This document shows positions 40,876 to 50,080 of a stretch of 64,000 nt of DNA, in pieces (the stretch's first letter is position 1; the number at the start of each line of letters is the position of its first letter). The stretch covers positions 38,912-102,911 of the forward strand of contig NZ_CANMVP010000019.1 of assembly GCF_947501385.1 (NCBI RefSeq), in the 5' to 3' direction. Source of the stretch: an uncultured Polaribacter sp. (GTDB lineage: Bacteria > Bacteroidota > Bacteroidia > Flavobacteriales > Flavobacteriaceae). The position numbers and the translations under genes were made by a program. Under the pieces are notes generated by a model. The model worked only from the letters and a program-made list of their open reading frames with translations, searched no databases and was not told where the DNA came from.

Positions 40876-41922
40876 ATGTATCGTATAGAAGAACCAATTT
40901 ATTTTTATGTATTAGCAATTATTCCAGCAATGATTGTTATTTTTCTATTGGTTTTATGGTGGAAAAAAAGAACGCAACGTAAATTTGCTGATACTACTTT
41001 GTTGAAAAGATTGGCGCCAAACTCATCCACATTCAAAAATACTTTAAAGTTGATTATTTTACTTTTAGGTGTTGCCTTTTTAGTAATTTCTTTAACGAAC
41101 CCAAAAATGGGAACCAAGTTAAAAACGGTAAAAAGAGAAGGTGTAGACATTGTTTTTGCGCTAGATGTTTCTAAAAGTATGTTGGCAGAAGATATTGCGC
41201 CAAACAGATTAGAGAAATCGAAACAAATAATTTCTAAAATTATAGATAAACTAGGTTCAGACAGAGTGGGTATTATTATTTATGCCGGAAATTCGTATCC
41301 GCTTTTACCCATCACAACAGATCATGCAGCTGCGAACATGTTCCTACAAAATGCGAATCCAGATATGGTTTCTAGCCAAGGAACTGCAATAAATGAAGCC
41401 CTAGAATTGGCAAAAACTTATTATAATAATGATGAGCAAACCAATCGTTTTTTAATTATTATCTCAGACGGTGAAGATCATCAAGAAGAAACAAAACAAG
41501 TGGCTCAAAATTTAGCGAACGAAGGTGTAAAAATTTACACGGTGGGTGTGGGTACAGAAAGAGGAGGACCAATTCCTATGCGTTTAAACGGCTCTATGAT
41601 TGGCTATAAAAAAGACAGGCAAGGAGAAACGGTAATTACCAAACGAATGCCAGAAGTTTTACAAGGAATTGCAGATGCTTCTGACGGAAAATATATGGAC
41701 GGAAATATCACTGAGAATCCGGTAAACGAAATTGCAGAAATCATTGCAAATGCAGAAAAAAGTGAATTCGAAACAAAACAGTTTTCAGATTACAAAGATC
41801 AGTTTCAATGGTTTTTGGCACTAGGTTTGCTATTATTAGTTATAGATATTTTCTTATTTGATAAAAAAACAAAATGGGTAAGAAAAGTTGATTTATTTAA
41901 CGAAGAGAAAACAAAAAAGTAA
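40876..41922 (+). CDS. batB: VWA-domain membrane protein BatB
   Basis: The 348-aa inner-membrane protein is built like BatA. It has two N-terminal helices (FYVLAIIPAMIVIFLLVLWW and LIILLLGVAFLVISL), a VWA domain (about 85-290) with MIDAS DIVFALDVSKSM, SQGTAINEALE and LIIISDGEDHQEE, and a C-terminal helix (WFLALGLLLLVIDIFLF). It is a likely interaction partner of MoxR. Its stop codon is directly followed by batC (1-bp gap). Confidence 0.93.
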   Translation: MYRIEEPIYFYVLAIIPAMIVIFLLVLWWKKRTQRKFADTTLLKRLAPNSSTFKNTLKLIILLLGVAFLVISLTNPKMGTKLKTVKREGVDIVFALDVSKSMLAEDIAPNRLEKSKQIISKIIDKLGSDRVGIIIYAGNSYPLLPITTDHAAANMFLQNANPDMVSSQGTAINEALELAKTYYNNDEQTNRFLIIISDGEDHQEETKQVAQNLANEGVKIYTVGVGTERGGPIPMRLNGSMIGYKKDRQGETVITKRMPEVLQGIADASDGKYMDGNITENPVNEIAEIIANAEKSEFETKQFSDYKDQFQWFLALGLLLLVIDIFLFDKKTKWVRKVDLFNEEKTKK

Positions 41923-41923
41923 G

Positions 41924-42733
41924 ATGAAAAAACTAAAATACATACTTGTTCTTTTTTTAATGCTCGTTTCAACAACAGAAATTGCAGCACAAAAAGATAC
42001 AATTAGCTTACAAAGAAGTGCTAGAAAAATGTTGCGTCAAGGAAATGAGTTGTATCAAAAAGAACAATTTACAGATGCCTCTGTAGCTTATCAAAAAGCA
42101 TTAGGAAACCATTCTAATTATGACAAAGCAACTTATAATTTAGGAAACGCTTTGTATAAAAATAAAAACTTTAAAGAAGCCATTCCTCAATACGAGTTAA
42201 CTGCAAAAACGGCCACAGATAAATTTACAAAAGCAGAAGCCTATCATAATATTGGGAATGCTATGATGGAGTCTAAAAATTATCAAGGTGCAGTAGATGC
42301 TTATAAAAATGCGTTGAGAAACAATCCTAATGATGATGAAACTCGTTACAATTTAGCCGTTGCTCAAAAATTATTAGAAAAAGAGCAACAAGATAATAAG
42401 GACGATAAAAATAAGGATAAAGACAAAAAGGACAAGGATAAAAAAGACAAAGACGATAAGAATAAAGACAAGGACAACGAAGACAAGAAGGATAAAGATA
42501 AAAAAGACGAAGATAAAGACGGCAAAGGCGATAAGGACAAGGACAAAAAGCAAGATCCAAAAAAGGATGACAAAAAAGACCAACAAAAACCAAAGCCACA
42601 GCCAGGTAAAATGACACCTCAACAGGTAAAGCAATTATTAGAAAGCTTAAATAACGAGGAGAAAAAAACCCAAAAGAAAATGAATGCTAAAAAAGCAAAA
42701 GGGAAAAAAGTAAAACAAGAAAAAGATTGGTAA
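41924..42733 (+). CDS. batC: TPR protein BatC with charged Lys/Asp tail
   Basis: The 269-aa protein has a signal peptide (LKYILVLFLMLVSTTEIAAQ) and three to four TPR units (about 30-145: GNELYQKEQFTDASVAYQKA, YNLGNALYKNKNFKEAI, YHNIGNAMMESKNYQGAV). An unusually long low-complexity region of alternating K/D/E/N (about 150-215) ends in a Pro/Gln segment (QQKPKPQPGKMTPQQVKQLL). The ATG at 41924 is chosen because it begins the signal peptide; the longer frame overlaps batB. The charged tract makes the coding strand almost purely purine for about 200 bp. Confidence 0.88.
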   Translation: MKKLKYILVLFLMLVSTTEIAAQKDTISLQRSARKMLRQGNELYQKEQFTDASVAYQKALGNHSNYDKATYNLGNALYKNKNFKEAIPQYELTAKTATDKFTKAEAYHNIGNAMMESKNYQGAVDAYKNALRNNPNDDETRYNLAVAQKLLEKEQQDNKDDKNKDKDKKDKDKKDKDDKNKDKDNEDKKDKDKKDEDKDGKGDKDKDKKQDPKKDDKKDQQKPKPQPGKMTPQQVKQLLESLNNEEKKTQKKMNAKKAKGKKVKQEKDW

Positions 42734-42755
42734 ATTCACCATTTTAGAAAAGAAG

Positions 42756-44528
42756 ATGAAGCTGAAATTTTACATATCTATATTTTTGTGTTTGCTAAGC
42801 GTAGCTTTAGTAGCGCAAGAAGCAACTCTAAAGGCAACAGTTAGTAAAAATAAACTAGGTGTAAACCAACGTTTACGAGTAGAATTTTCTATCAATAAGC
42901 AAGGAGGAGAAAATTTTACGCCTCCAAATTTTAATAATTTTAAAGTTGTTGGCGGACCAAGTCAATCTGTAAGTCAATCTATTAGACAAACACCAAGTGG
43001 CAGACAAGTTACTTTTACACAATCTTACACGTATATTATTGAACCCAAAAGAAAAGGAGAAATTTCTATTGGAACCGCAAGTATTAGAATTGGCGGAAAA
43101 ATAATAAAATCTGAGCCTGTAAAAATAATTGTTTTAGATGCTGTAGACATTCCTAAAAACCCAAACGATCCTAATTATATTGCACAACAAAATATTCATT
43201 TAGTTGCTGAAATTTCAAAATCGAGTCCTTATGTTGGTGAAGGTATTTATGTGGAATACAGGTTGTATGTAAGTGAAAATGTGAGCGTTTACGATACCTC
43301 TGTAACAGAAGCACCAAAATACAATGGTTTTTGGAATCAAGATATAAAAATTAATGGCTTTCCTGTTAAAATGGGAAAATACAATGGAGAAAACTACAGA
43401 TACATTGTACTTCAGAAAGCCTTATTAATTCCTACTAAAACAGGAAAATTATCCATCGACCCAATGAAGATGGATATTGTAATTGGAGTCCCCTCAGGTA
43501 GGTCTGATTTTTTTGGGAATGTAATTACAAGAAATGTAAGAAGAGAATTTTCTTCAGCTAAAAAAACAGTTGCTCCTAAGAGTCTTCCATTAGAAGGCAA
43601 ACCAGCAAATTTTACCGGTGCAGTAGGTCAATTTAATTTTGATGTTTCCTTAAGCAAAGAAATTTTAAAAGCCAATGAAACGAGCCAAATTAAAGTAGCT
43701 GTTTCTGGAAAAGGAAATTTAAAACTATTTGAATTGCCTTCTGTAGAAACTCCCGTAGAGCTAGAGAAATATCAACCAGAAAGAAAAGAGCGTGTACGTG
43801 TAAATACAACAGGCATTTCTGGTTCTGTAACAGATACCTACACAATTGTGCCTCAATACAAAGGGAAATACAAGATACCTAGTGTTTCTTTTTCGTATTT
43901 TAATCCAAAAGAAAAGAAATACACCACTATTGATACAGAAGATTTCTTTGTAGATGTTCAAGAAGGAAAAGAATTAGTTACTGTAGACTCGAGTGCTGTA
44001 AGAAAACAAGATGTAGTTACCACTGGTAAAAACTTTAGATATATTGCCACAAAAACTAGTTTTGTATCGAAAGAACAAACAGATTTCTTTAAAACGAATT
44101 TTTTTTATATGCTCCTTTTTTTACCTTTAATTGCCATTCCATTAGGAATATTCATTGGGAAAAAGAGTAAAGAAAGAAATAATGATCTTGTGGGTAATCG
44201 ATTGAGAAAAGCTGAAAGATTAGCTAAAAAATACTTGTCTAAAGCACAAAAACAACTAGGCAAAAAAGAAGCTTTTTATGAAGCTTTAGAACGCGCGCTT
44301 CACAATTATTTAAAAGCAAAATTAGGCATCGAAACTTTTGATATCAGTAAAGAAAAAATTACTCAAATTCTAGAAGCTAAAAAGGTAGCACCTGAAACCA
44401 TTCAACAATTTATTGAGGTTTTAAAAAGTTCAGATTTTGCAAGGTATACACCTTTTACAGCCACTCAAATGAAAGAAGAGTTTGAACGTGCCAAAGAAGT
44501 TATTGTTCAATTAGATAAACAGTTATAA
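42756..44528 (+). CDS. batD: BatD oxygen-tolerance protein
   Basis: The 590-aa periplasm-facing membrane protein has a signal peptide (FYISIFLCLLSVALVAQ) and repeated beta-sandwich domains (about 20-430), including the BatD N-terminal block FTPPNFNNFKVVGGPSQSVSQS and RQVTFTQSYTYIIEPKRKG. A transmembrane helix follows (about 450-470, FFYMLLFLPLIAIPLGIFIG), then a cytoplasmic helical tail (AFYEALERALHNYLKAKLGIE). The length agrees with the family. It is located between batC and batE, with a 2-bp gap to batE. Confidence 0.93.
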   Translation: MKLKFYISIFLCLLSVALVAQEATLKATVSKNKLGVNQRLRVEFSINKQGGENFTPPNFNNFKVVGGPSQSVSQSIRQTPSGRQVTFTQSYTYIIEPKRKGEISIGTASIRIGGKIIKSEPVKIIVLDAVDIPKNPNDPNYIAQQNIHLVAEISKSSPYVGEGIYVEYRLYVSENVSVYDTSVTEAPKYNGFWNQDIKINGFPVKMGKYNGENYRYIVLQKALLIPTKTGKLSIDPMKMDIVIGVPSGRSDFFGNVITRNVRREFSSAKKTVAPKSLPLEGKPANFTGAVGQFNFDVSLSKEILKANETSQIKVAVSGKGNLKLFELPSVETPVELEKYQPERKERVRVNTTGISGSVTDTYTIVPQYKGKYKIPSVSFSYFNPKEKKYTTIDTEDFFVDVQEGKELVTVDSSAVRKQDVVTTGKNFRYIATKTSFVSKEQTDFFKTNFFYMLLFLPLIAIPLGIFIGKKSKERNNDLVGNRLRKAERLAKKYLSKAQKQLGKKEAFYEALERALHNYLKAKLGIETFDISKEKITQILEAKKVAPETIQQFIEVLKSSDFARYTPFTATQMKEEFERAKEVIVQLDKQL

Positions 44529-44530
44529 AA

Positions 44531-45289
44531 ATGAAGAAATTATTATTTTTATTATTGATAATCGCCAACTCAATTGCTGCTCAAAATATAGACAGTTTGT
44601 TTGTTGCTGCAAATGAATTGTACAGAAACGGAGACTTTGAAAATGCTATTGAAAAATATAAAGAAATAGCCTCTCAAGATGCGGTTTCATCAGAGTTATA
44701 TTTTAATTTAGGAAACGCATATTACAAATTAAACAAAGTGGGGCCTACAATTTTCTATTATGAAAAAGCACTAAAATTAGATCCTACAAATACAGATGTC
44801 AAAAATAATTTAGTTTTTGCAAAACGCTTAGCCTTAGACAATATTGAAGAAGTACCAAAAACGGTGTTTCAAAAATTGAATACAAACTACCTACAAAAAC
44901 TGACTTATAATGAGTGGGCTATTGTTGTGGTTGTATTTTCTTTTTTAGCTTCTCTTTTATTTCTATTGTTTTATTTTGCGTATTCTCCGTCGCTAAAAAG
45001 GACTTATTTTACCTTGAGTATGATTAGTTTTATCCTTTTATTTTTCACTATTTTTATAACGTATAATCAATATAATCAGACGATAAACAATAAAGAAGCT
45101 ATTGTTTATGCTGAAAAAACGGAGGTTAGAAATGCACCAACTTTAAATTCAGAAAAAGTTTTTACGCTTCATGAAGGCACAAAAGTAATTGTCTTAGACG
45201 CTATAGATAATTGGAAGAAAATTAAAATTGCAGATGGTAAATTAGGTTGGATTATTGCTGATGAAATAAAACTTTTGTCAGATTTTTAG
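44531..45289 (+). CDS. batE: BatE: TPR, membrane and SH3 protein
   Basis: The 252-aa protein has a signal peptide (LLFLLLIIANSIAAQ), TPR repeats (about 18-95: NELYRNGDFENAIEKYKEIA, YFNLGNAYYKLNKVGPTIFYYEKAL), two transmembrane helices (about 135-155 and 162-182) and a C-terminal bacterial SH3 domain (about 190-250: KTEVRNAPTLNSEKVFTLHEGTKVIVLD, KIADGKLGWI). It is the last gene of the bat operon. Confidence 0.92.
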   Translation: MKKLLFLLLIIANSIAAQNIDSLFVAANELYRNGDFENAIEKYKEIASQDAVSSELYFNLGNAYYKLNKVGPTIFYYEKALKLDPTNTDVKNNLVFAKRLALDNIEEVPKTVFQKLNTNYLQKLTYNEWAIVVVVFSFLASLLFLLFYFAYSPSLKRTYFTLSMISFILLFFTIFITYNQYNQTINNKEAIVYAEKTEVRNAPTLNSEKVFTLHEGTKVIVLDAIDNWKKIKIADGKLGWIIADEIKLLSDF

Positions 45290-45355
45290 GTATAAAATAA
45301 CAAAATAGTTAAATAACTTTCTTATTTTTAACGTTCTCTAAAAATTAACACGCTT

Positions 45356-45661
45356 TTGAAAGTTAAAATTGCAATCTTCTTCTCAATATTATTTGTTAGC
45401 CTTTTGGCTACGCCTACTATTATTAGTCTCACAGACTATTCTCAAGAGATTGCTTTCTTTTTAGATATCAATGAAGAAGAAGAAAATAAAGGAAAAGAAG
45501 AATCTAAAATAGATTCAGAACTAAAAATTCATTCTTCCACTTTTATAACTTCTTTTTTATCGAATGATTCTCAAATGAATAAAAACATACGTTTTCATTC
45601 TAAAAACTATGTTTCAGAATATCTAAAAATTACAACCCCACCACCAAAATTTATGCTATAA
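45356..45661 (+). CDS. small exported hypothetical protein upstream of SulP
   Basis: The 101-aa product begins at TTG 45356 (MKVKIAIFFSILFVSLLATP), a signal-anchor segment, followed by an acidic patch (NEEEENKGKEESKID) and a basic/hydrophobic C-terminus (YLKITTPPPKFML). It resembles short flavobacterial proteins of unknown function found in front of transporter genes. No domain is recognised. No nearby in-frame ATG replaces the TTG. The gene lies between batE and the SulP operon, with gaps of 66 and 82 bp. Confidence 0.6.
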   Translation: MKVKIAIFFSILFVSLLATPTIISLTDYSQEIAFFLDINEEEENKGKEESKIDSELKIHSSTFITSFLSNDSQMNKNIRFHSKNYVSEYLKITTPPPKFML

Positions 45662-45743
45662 TTTCTAACTAGTATAAAAAAAACAATCTTTTATTTTAAA
45701 CAATACTCTAAGTAAATGAAGCTTAGAGAAAAATCTTTTATAT

Positions 45744-47327
45744 ATGTTCAAACACATTAAAAGCGATTTACCTGCAAGTGTGGTCGTATTTTTCGTAGCA
45801 TTGCCTTTATGTTTAGGTATTGCATTAGCAAGTGGAGCACCTCTTTTCTCTGGTTTAATTGCAGGAATTGTTGGTGGTATTGTAGTGGGTAGTTTAAGTG
45901 GTTCTAAAATTGGTGTAAGTGGTCCTGCAGCAGGTTTAGCTGCAATTGTACTTACCGCAATTGGTACTCTAGGGAGCTATGAAAATTTTTTAGTTGCCGT
46001 AGTTTTAGGAGGAATTATTCAATTAGTATTTGGTTTTTTAAAAGCCGGAATTATCGGGTATTACTTTCCATCATCAGTAATTAAAGGAATGTTAACAGGT
46101 ATTGGTATTATCATTATCTTAAAACAAATTCCACACTTTTTCGGTTATGATGCAGATCCTGAAGGAGATTTTGCTTTCTTTCAAGTAGATGGTCAAAATT
46201 CGTTTTCAGAAATTGTAAATACTTTCAATAACATCAGTATCGGCGCCACAATTGTTGGTTTTATAGGCTTGGGTATTTTATTACTTTGGAGTAATGTGCT
46301 TTCTAAAAAAGGAAAATTCTTTCAAATAATTCAAGGCCCTTTAGTAGCTGTTGTTGCAGGTATTGCTTATTATTTTATTACAAATGAAAATTCTAAATAT
46401 GGTATAAATCCAGAGCATTTGGTAAGTGTTCCTGTGCCAGATAGTTTCAATTCTTTTTTGGGTCAGTTTAGTTTCCCTAATTTTACTGCAATTTCAAATC
46501 CGCAAGTTTGGGTTACTGGTTTTACAATTGCTTTGGTGGCAAGTTTAGAGACCTTATTATGTGTAGAAGCTACAGACAAATTAGATCCTCATAAAAATGT
46601 AACGCCAACAAACAGAGAATTATTAGCGCAAGGAACAGGAAATATTATTTCTGGTCTCATTGGTGGTTTGCCAATTACACAAGTTATTGTTCGAAGTTCT
46701 GCGAATATTCAATCTGGCGGTAGAACAAAATTGTCTGCCATTGTTCATGGTTTTTTATTGTTGATTTCTGTAATTCTAATTCCTACTCTATTAAATAAAA
46801 TTCCATTATCTGTATTGGCGGCAGTTTTATTAATTGTTGGTTACAAGTTGGCAAAACCGGCATTGTTTAAAGAAATGATTCAATTGGGTTGGAAACAATC
46901 AATTCCCTTTTTTGTAACTGTTATTGGGATTGTTTTTACCGATTTGTTAGTGGGTATTGGTCTAGGTTTAACCGTTGGTATTGTTGTAATTTTAATAAAG
47001 AGTTTCCAAAATTCTCACTTTTTACATATTGAAGATAAAAGTAATGGGAAACACAGAATTAAAATGACGCTAGCAGAAGAAGTAACCTTCTTTAATAAAG
47101 GCGCTATTTTAAAAGAATTAGACAGTTTACCAAGAGATACCTATTTAGAATTAGATGTTAGAAAAACAAGATACTTAGACAATGATATTATTGAAATATT
47201 AGAAGATTTTGCGTTTAAAGCAAAAGAAAGAAATATCGATATTCAATTAATTTCTGAAAGAGGTATTGTAGAAAATCCGCCAAGTTATATTGAGTTTTTT
47301 GAATTAAGACCTAAAAAGTCTGCTTAA
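45744..47327 (+). CDS. SulP-family anion transporter (bicarbonate-type candidate)
   Basis: The 527-aa inner-membrane carrier of the SLC26/SulP fold has the first membrane block LPASVVVFFVALPLCLGIALASGAPLFSGLIAGIVGG, then GPAAGLAAIVLTAIGTLGS, VSLETLLCVEATDK-type central helix (VASLETLLCVEATDKLD) and QGTGNIISGLIGGLPITQVIVRSSANIQSGG. A short STAS-like domain follows (about 430-520, TYLELDVRKTRYLDNDIIEILEDF). Co-location with Usp, a second SulP and a beta-carbonic anhydrase points to bicarbonate over sulfate. Substrate is inferred. Confidence 0.9.
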   Translation: MFKHIKSDLPASVVVFFVALPLCLGIALASGAPLFSGLIAGIVGGIVVGSLSGSKIGVSGPAAGLAAIVLTAIGTLGSYENFLVAVVLGGIIQLVFGFLKAGIIGYYFPSSVIKGMLTGIGIIIILKQIPHFFGYDADPEGDFAFFQVDGQNSFSEIVNTFNNISIGATIVGFIGLGILLLWSNVLSKKGKFFQIIQGPLVAVVAGIAYYFITNENSKYGINPEHLVSVPVPDSFNSFLGQFSFPNFTAISNPQVWVTGFTIALVASLETLLCVEATDKLDPHKNVTPTNRELLAQGTGNIISGLIGGLPITQVIVRSSANIQSGGRTKLSAIVHGFLLLISVILIPTLLNKIPLSVLAAVLLIVGYKLAKPALFKEMIQLGWKQSIPFFVTVIGIVFTDLLVGIGLGLTVGIVVILIKSFQNSHFLHIEDKSNGKHRIKMTLAEEVTFFNKGAILKELDSLPRDTYLELDVRKTRYLDNDIIEILEDFAFKAKERNIDIQLISERGIVENPPSYIEFFELRPKKSA

Positions 47328-47337
47328 AAAAATAATT

Positions 47338-48120
47338 ATGAACAATACATGTAAAATTCTAGTGCTTTCTGATGTGGATAAATCTACACGTGGCGTTCTA
47401 AAAAACGGAATAAATTTAGCAAAAATGCTAAACGGAGAAATTGATTTTTTCTGTGTAAAAAAACCTACAGATATTGTGGAAAAAGAAAGTCAGCTTTCTG
47501 CAATGAGATCTATCAATGAAAATTTTATCAAAGCAGATAATACAATAAAAAAATTGATTAAAGACTTGTCTGCAAATGAAAAGATACCAATTCGTCATAA
47601 AATTTCATTTGGTAATTTAAAGGATGAAATTAGTGACCATTTAAAAGACATTAAACCAGATATTGTAGTTTTAGGGAAAAGAAAATCTACTATTTTGTCT
47701 TTTATGGGCGATAATATCATCGACTTTGTTTTAAAAGAATACGCTGGCACCACAATGATTGTATCAGAGAAAAATCCATTAGAAGCAACTACCAAAATTT
47801 CTTTAGGCTTATTAAATGATGCAAATTCGTTAAAAAATAGATTTGCAGAAAAGTTAGTATCCTATACAAATAAACCTTTAAAATCTTTTCAAATAAACAC
47901 TAAAAGTTCGATTGAAAATAAAACTTCAACAGCAGAAAAAACAATCGATTTTATTTTTGAGGAAGGAGACCATGTTTTTAAAAATATGGGAAACTACCTC
48001 TCTAAAAATAACATTAATTTACTATTTGTAAATAGAGAAAATGAAAAAATAAAAAGTTCAAAATCTAGAATAAGTAATTTGGCAAATAATCTAGATTGTT
48101 CGTTAATGTTAACAAATTAA
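47338..48120 (+). CDS. universal stress protein, two-domain
   Basis: The 260-aa cytosolic Usp-like protein has an N-terminal domain (about 4-145) beginning CKILVLSDVDKSTRGVLKNG. It contains DIVVLGKRKSTILSFMGDN and ends TTMIVSEK, the normal nucleotide-loop and final-strand positions, although the G-2X-G-9X-G loop is altered (GKRKSTILSFMGDNI). The C-terminal half (about 150-260) is a degenerate second Usp domain (NLLFVNREN...NLDCSLML). It sits 10 bp after the first SulP gene and before the second, so a regulatory role in anion transport is likely but unproven. Confidence 0.8.
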   Translation: MNNTCKILVLSDVDKSTRGVLKNGINLAKMLNGEIDFFCVKKPTDIVEKESQLSAMRSINENFIKADNTIKKLIKDLSANEKIPIRHKISFGNLKDEISDHLKDIKPDIVVLGKRKSTILSFMGDNIIDFVLKEYAGTTMIVSEKNPLEATTKISLGLLNDANSLKNRFAEKLVSYTNKPLKSFQINTKSSIENKTSTAEKTIDFIFEEGDHVFKNMGNYLSKNNINLLFVNRENEKIKSSKSRISNLANNLDCSLMLTN

Positions 48121-48205
48121 GCGATAAATTCTAGCACAGAAACCAGCTTCTAGTTAAAATAGAATCAGTAACTTGGTTTTACTTTAAAACAACTAAAAAA
48201 TAGTA

Positions 48206-50068
48206 ATGAAAAAATTGTTTTCAAGCATCAAAGGTGACGCTTTTGGTGGTATCACTGCAGGTATTGTTGCCTTACCATTAGCTTTGGCCTTTGGTGTTTC
48301 ATCTGGTTTAGGGCCAAGCGCAGGCCTGTACGGTGCTATTTTTATTAGTTTCTTTGCTGCGCTTTTTGGTGGAACAAATACCCAAATATCTGGACCAACT
48401 GCACCAATGACGGCAGTAAGTATGGTGGTTATTGCTGGTATTATTGCAGCAAATGACGGTGATGTTTCTAAAGCTTTGCCAGCCATTTTAACTGTTTTTC
48501 TCTTAGCAGGTTTATTTCAAATTATACTGGGAGTAATCGGTTTAGGAAAATATATAAGATACATTCCCTACCCAGTAGTTTCTGGTTTTATGACCGCAAT
48601 TGGTGTTATTATTTTACTAACACAAATATTACCATCTTTAGGATATTATCCGAAAGAAGATACCGAATTTGTAACCCAGTTTCAACCGCAAGCGCAAGAA
48701 GTTATTCTAGAAAACATTTTAAAAGAAGAAGCAGGAGAAGGCATTCTAGTTTTAGAAAATTTTGAGGAAACAAATAGAAGAGGTAAATTAATTACTCTAG
48801 AAGACATTCAAAAAGAATCTCAAACATTGGCTGCAAAAGAAACTTCTGGTGCTTTAGGTGCTATTAAAGCGTTTCCAAGAGCCATAAAAAATATTCTCTT
48901 ACTAGAACTTTTGTTGGCATTAGGCACCATCATTATTATTTATGGTTTTAAAAGGATTACCACGAAGGTTCCGAGTACGCTGGTTGCGCTGGTTGTGATG
49001 TCTGGGATTGCGGTTGGTTTTGGTTTAGATTATAGGACAATTCAAGAAATACCTGGCGGAATACCCATTCCTAAACTAGAAATTTTCACCAACTTTAGCC
49101 TCGCTAGTATTACACCTTATATTTTTACAGCTTTAACATTAGCACTTTTAGGAGCCATAGATTCGCTGTTAACAAGTGTTGTGGCAGACAATATGACCAA
49201 AACGAAACACAAACCAAATAAAGAACTAGTGGGCCAGGGAATCGGGAATAGTATCGCTGCAATTTTTGGAGGAATTCCTGGAGCAGGAGCTACTATAAGA
49301 ACCGTTGTAAATATAAATGCTGGTGGAAAAACAAAGCTTTCTGGTATGATTGCAGGAATCATGTTGCTGGTAATTATGTTGGGTTTAGGCCCAATTGCAT
49401 CTAAAATTCCGGCTGCAGTTTTGGCGGGTATTTTAATTACTGTGGGTATTGGTGTGATGGACTATAAAGGTTTAAAAGCAATTCCTTATTTACCAAAAGA
49501 CCTTAAAATTGGCCCAATAAAACTAAGTTCAGAAGTGTTAATTATGATGGTAGTGCTAGTACTATCTACTTTTTGGAATTTAGTGTATGCAGTAGGTATT
49601 GGCTTGGTAATTGCTTCTTTGATGTTTATGAAAAAAATTGGAGACCTTACAGCAGAAAGATCTGATGTAAAATCTTTAAAAGAAGAATCTTGGGCAGATG
49701 AACTAGATTTTCCTCAAAATTTAAAAGAAGAAGTGTTTATAAAACACATTAAAGGGCCGTTATTTTTTGGGTCTACAAGTGAGTTTCAAGCACTTTCCCA
49801 GCAAATTCCTAGAACTGCAAAAACAGTAATTATGCGTTTGGGTAGAATGCAGTATATGGATCAGACTGGGCTGTATGCGATGGAAGATATGTTGCAAGAT
49901 TTAAAAAAGCGAAATGTAGAAGTTTTATTTGTAAACCTATTACAACAGCCAAAATATATGATGGAAAGAATTGACATCATTCCAGATTTTATTCCTACAG
50001 AACACATCTTCAAAAATTTTGACGCTTGTGTAAAATGGATAAAACTAAATATTAAAGACGAATACTAA
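48206..50068 (+). CDS. SulP-family transporter with STAS domain (second copy)
   Basis: The 620-aa inner-membrane carrier has SulP blocks FGGITAGIVALPLALAFGVSSGLGPSAGLYGAIF, GGTNTQISGPTAPMTAVSMVV, LLGAIDSLLTSVVADNMTKTKH and NSIAAIFGGIPGAGATIRTVVN. A hydrophilic insertion of about 70 residues (about 155-230, EVILENILKEEAGEGILVLE...) separates membrane segments. A full STAS domain ends the protein (about 510-610: KGPLFFGSTSEFQALSQQIP, MRLGRMQYMDQTGLYAMED). It is clearly diverged from the first SulP, so it probably has a different affinity or substrate. It precedes carbonic anhydrase by 12 bp. Confidence 0.92.
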   Translation: MKKLFSSIKGDAFGGITAGIVALPLALAFGVSSGLGPSAGLYGAIFISFFAALFGGTNTQISGPTAPMTAVSMVVIAGIIAANDGDVSKALPAILTVFLLAGLFQIILGVIGLGKYIRYIPYPVVSGFMTAIGVIILLTQILPSLGYYPKEDTEFVTQFQPQAQEVILENILKEEAGEGILVLENFEETNRRGKLITLEDIQKESQTLAAKETSGALGAIKAFPRAIKNILLLELLLALGTIIIIYGFKRITTKVPSTLVALVVMSGIAVGFGLDYRTIQEIPGGIPIPKLEIFTNFSLASITPYIFTALTLALLGAIDSLLTSVVADNMTKTKHKPNKELVGQGIGNSIAAIFGGIPGAGATIRTVVNINAGGKTKLSGMIAGIMLLVIMLGLGPIASKIPAAVLAGILITVGIGVMDYKGLKAIPYLPKDLKIGPIKLSSEVLIMMVVLVLSTFWNLVYAVGIGLVIASLMFMKKIGDLTAERSDVKSLKEESWADELDFPQNLKEEVFIKHIKGPLFFGSTSEFQALSQQIPRTAKTVIMRLGRMQYMDQTGLYAMEDMLQDLKKRNVEVLFVNLLQQPKYMMERIDIIPDFIPTEHIFKNFDACVKWIKLNIKDEY

Positions 50069-50080
50069 AAATTTAAAAAA

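Noticed and set aside
42327..42634. Three overlapping minus-strand frames rich in Leu/Ser/Phe
   Set aside because: They are complements of the Lys/Asp tract of batC; repetitive composition keeps all frames open.
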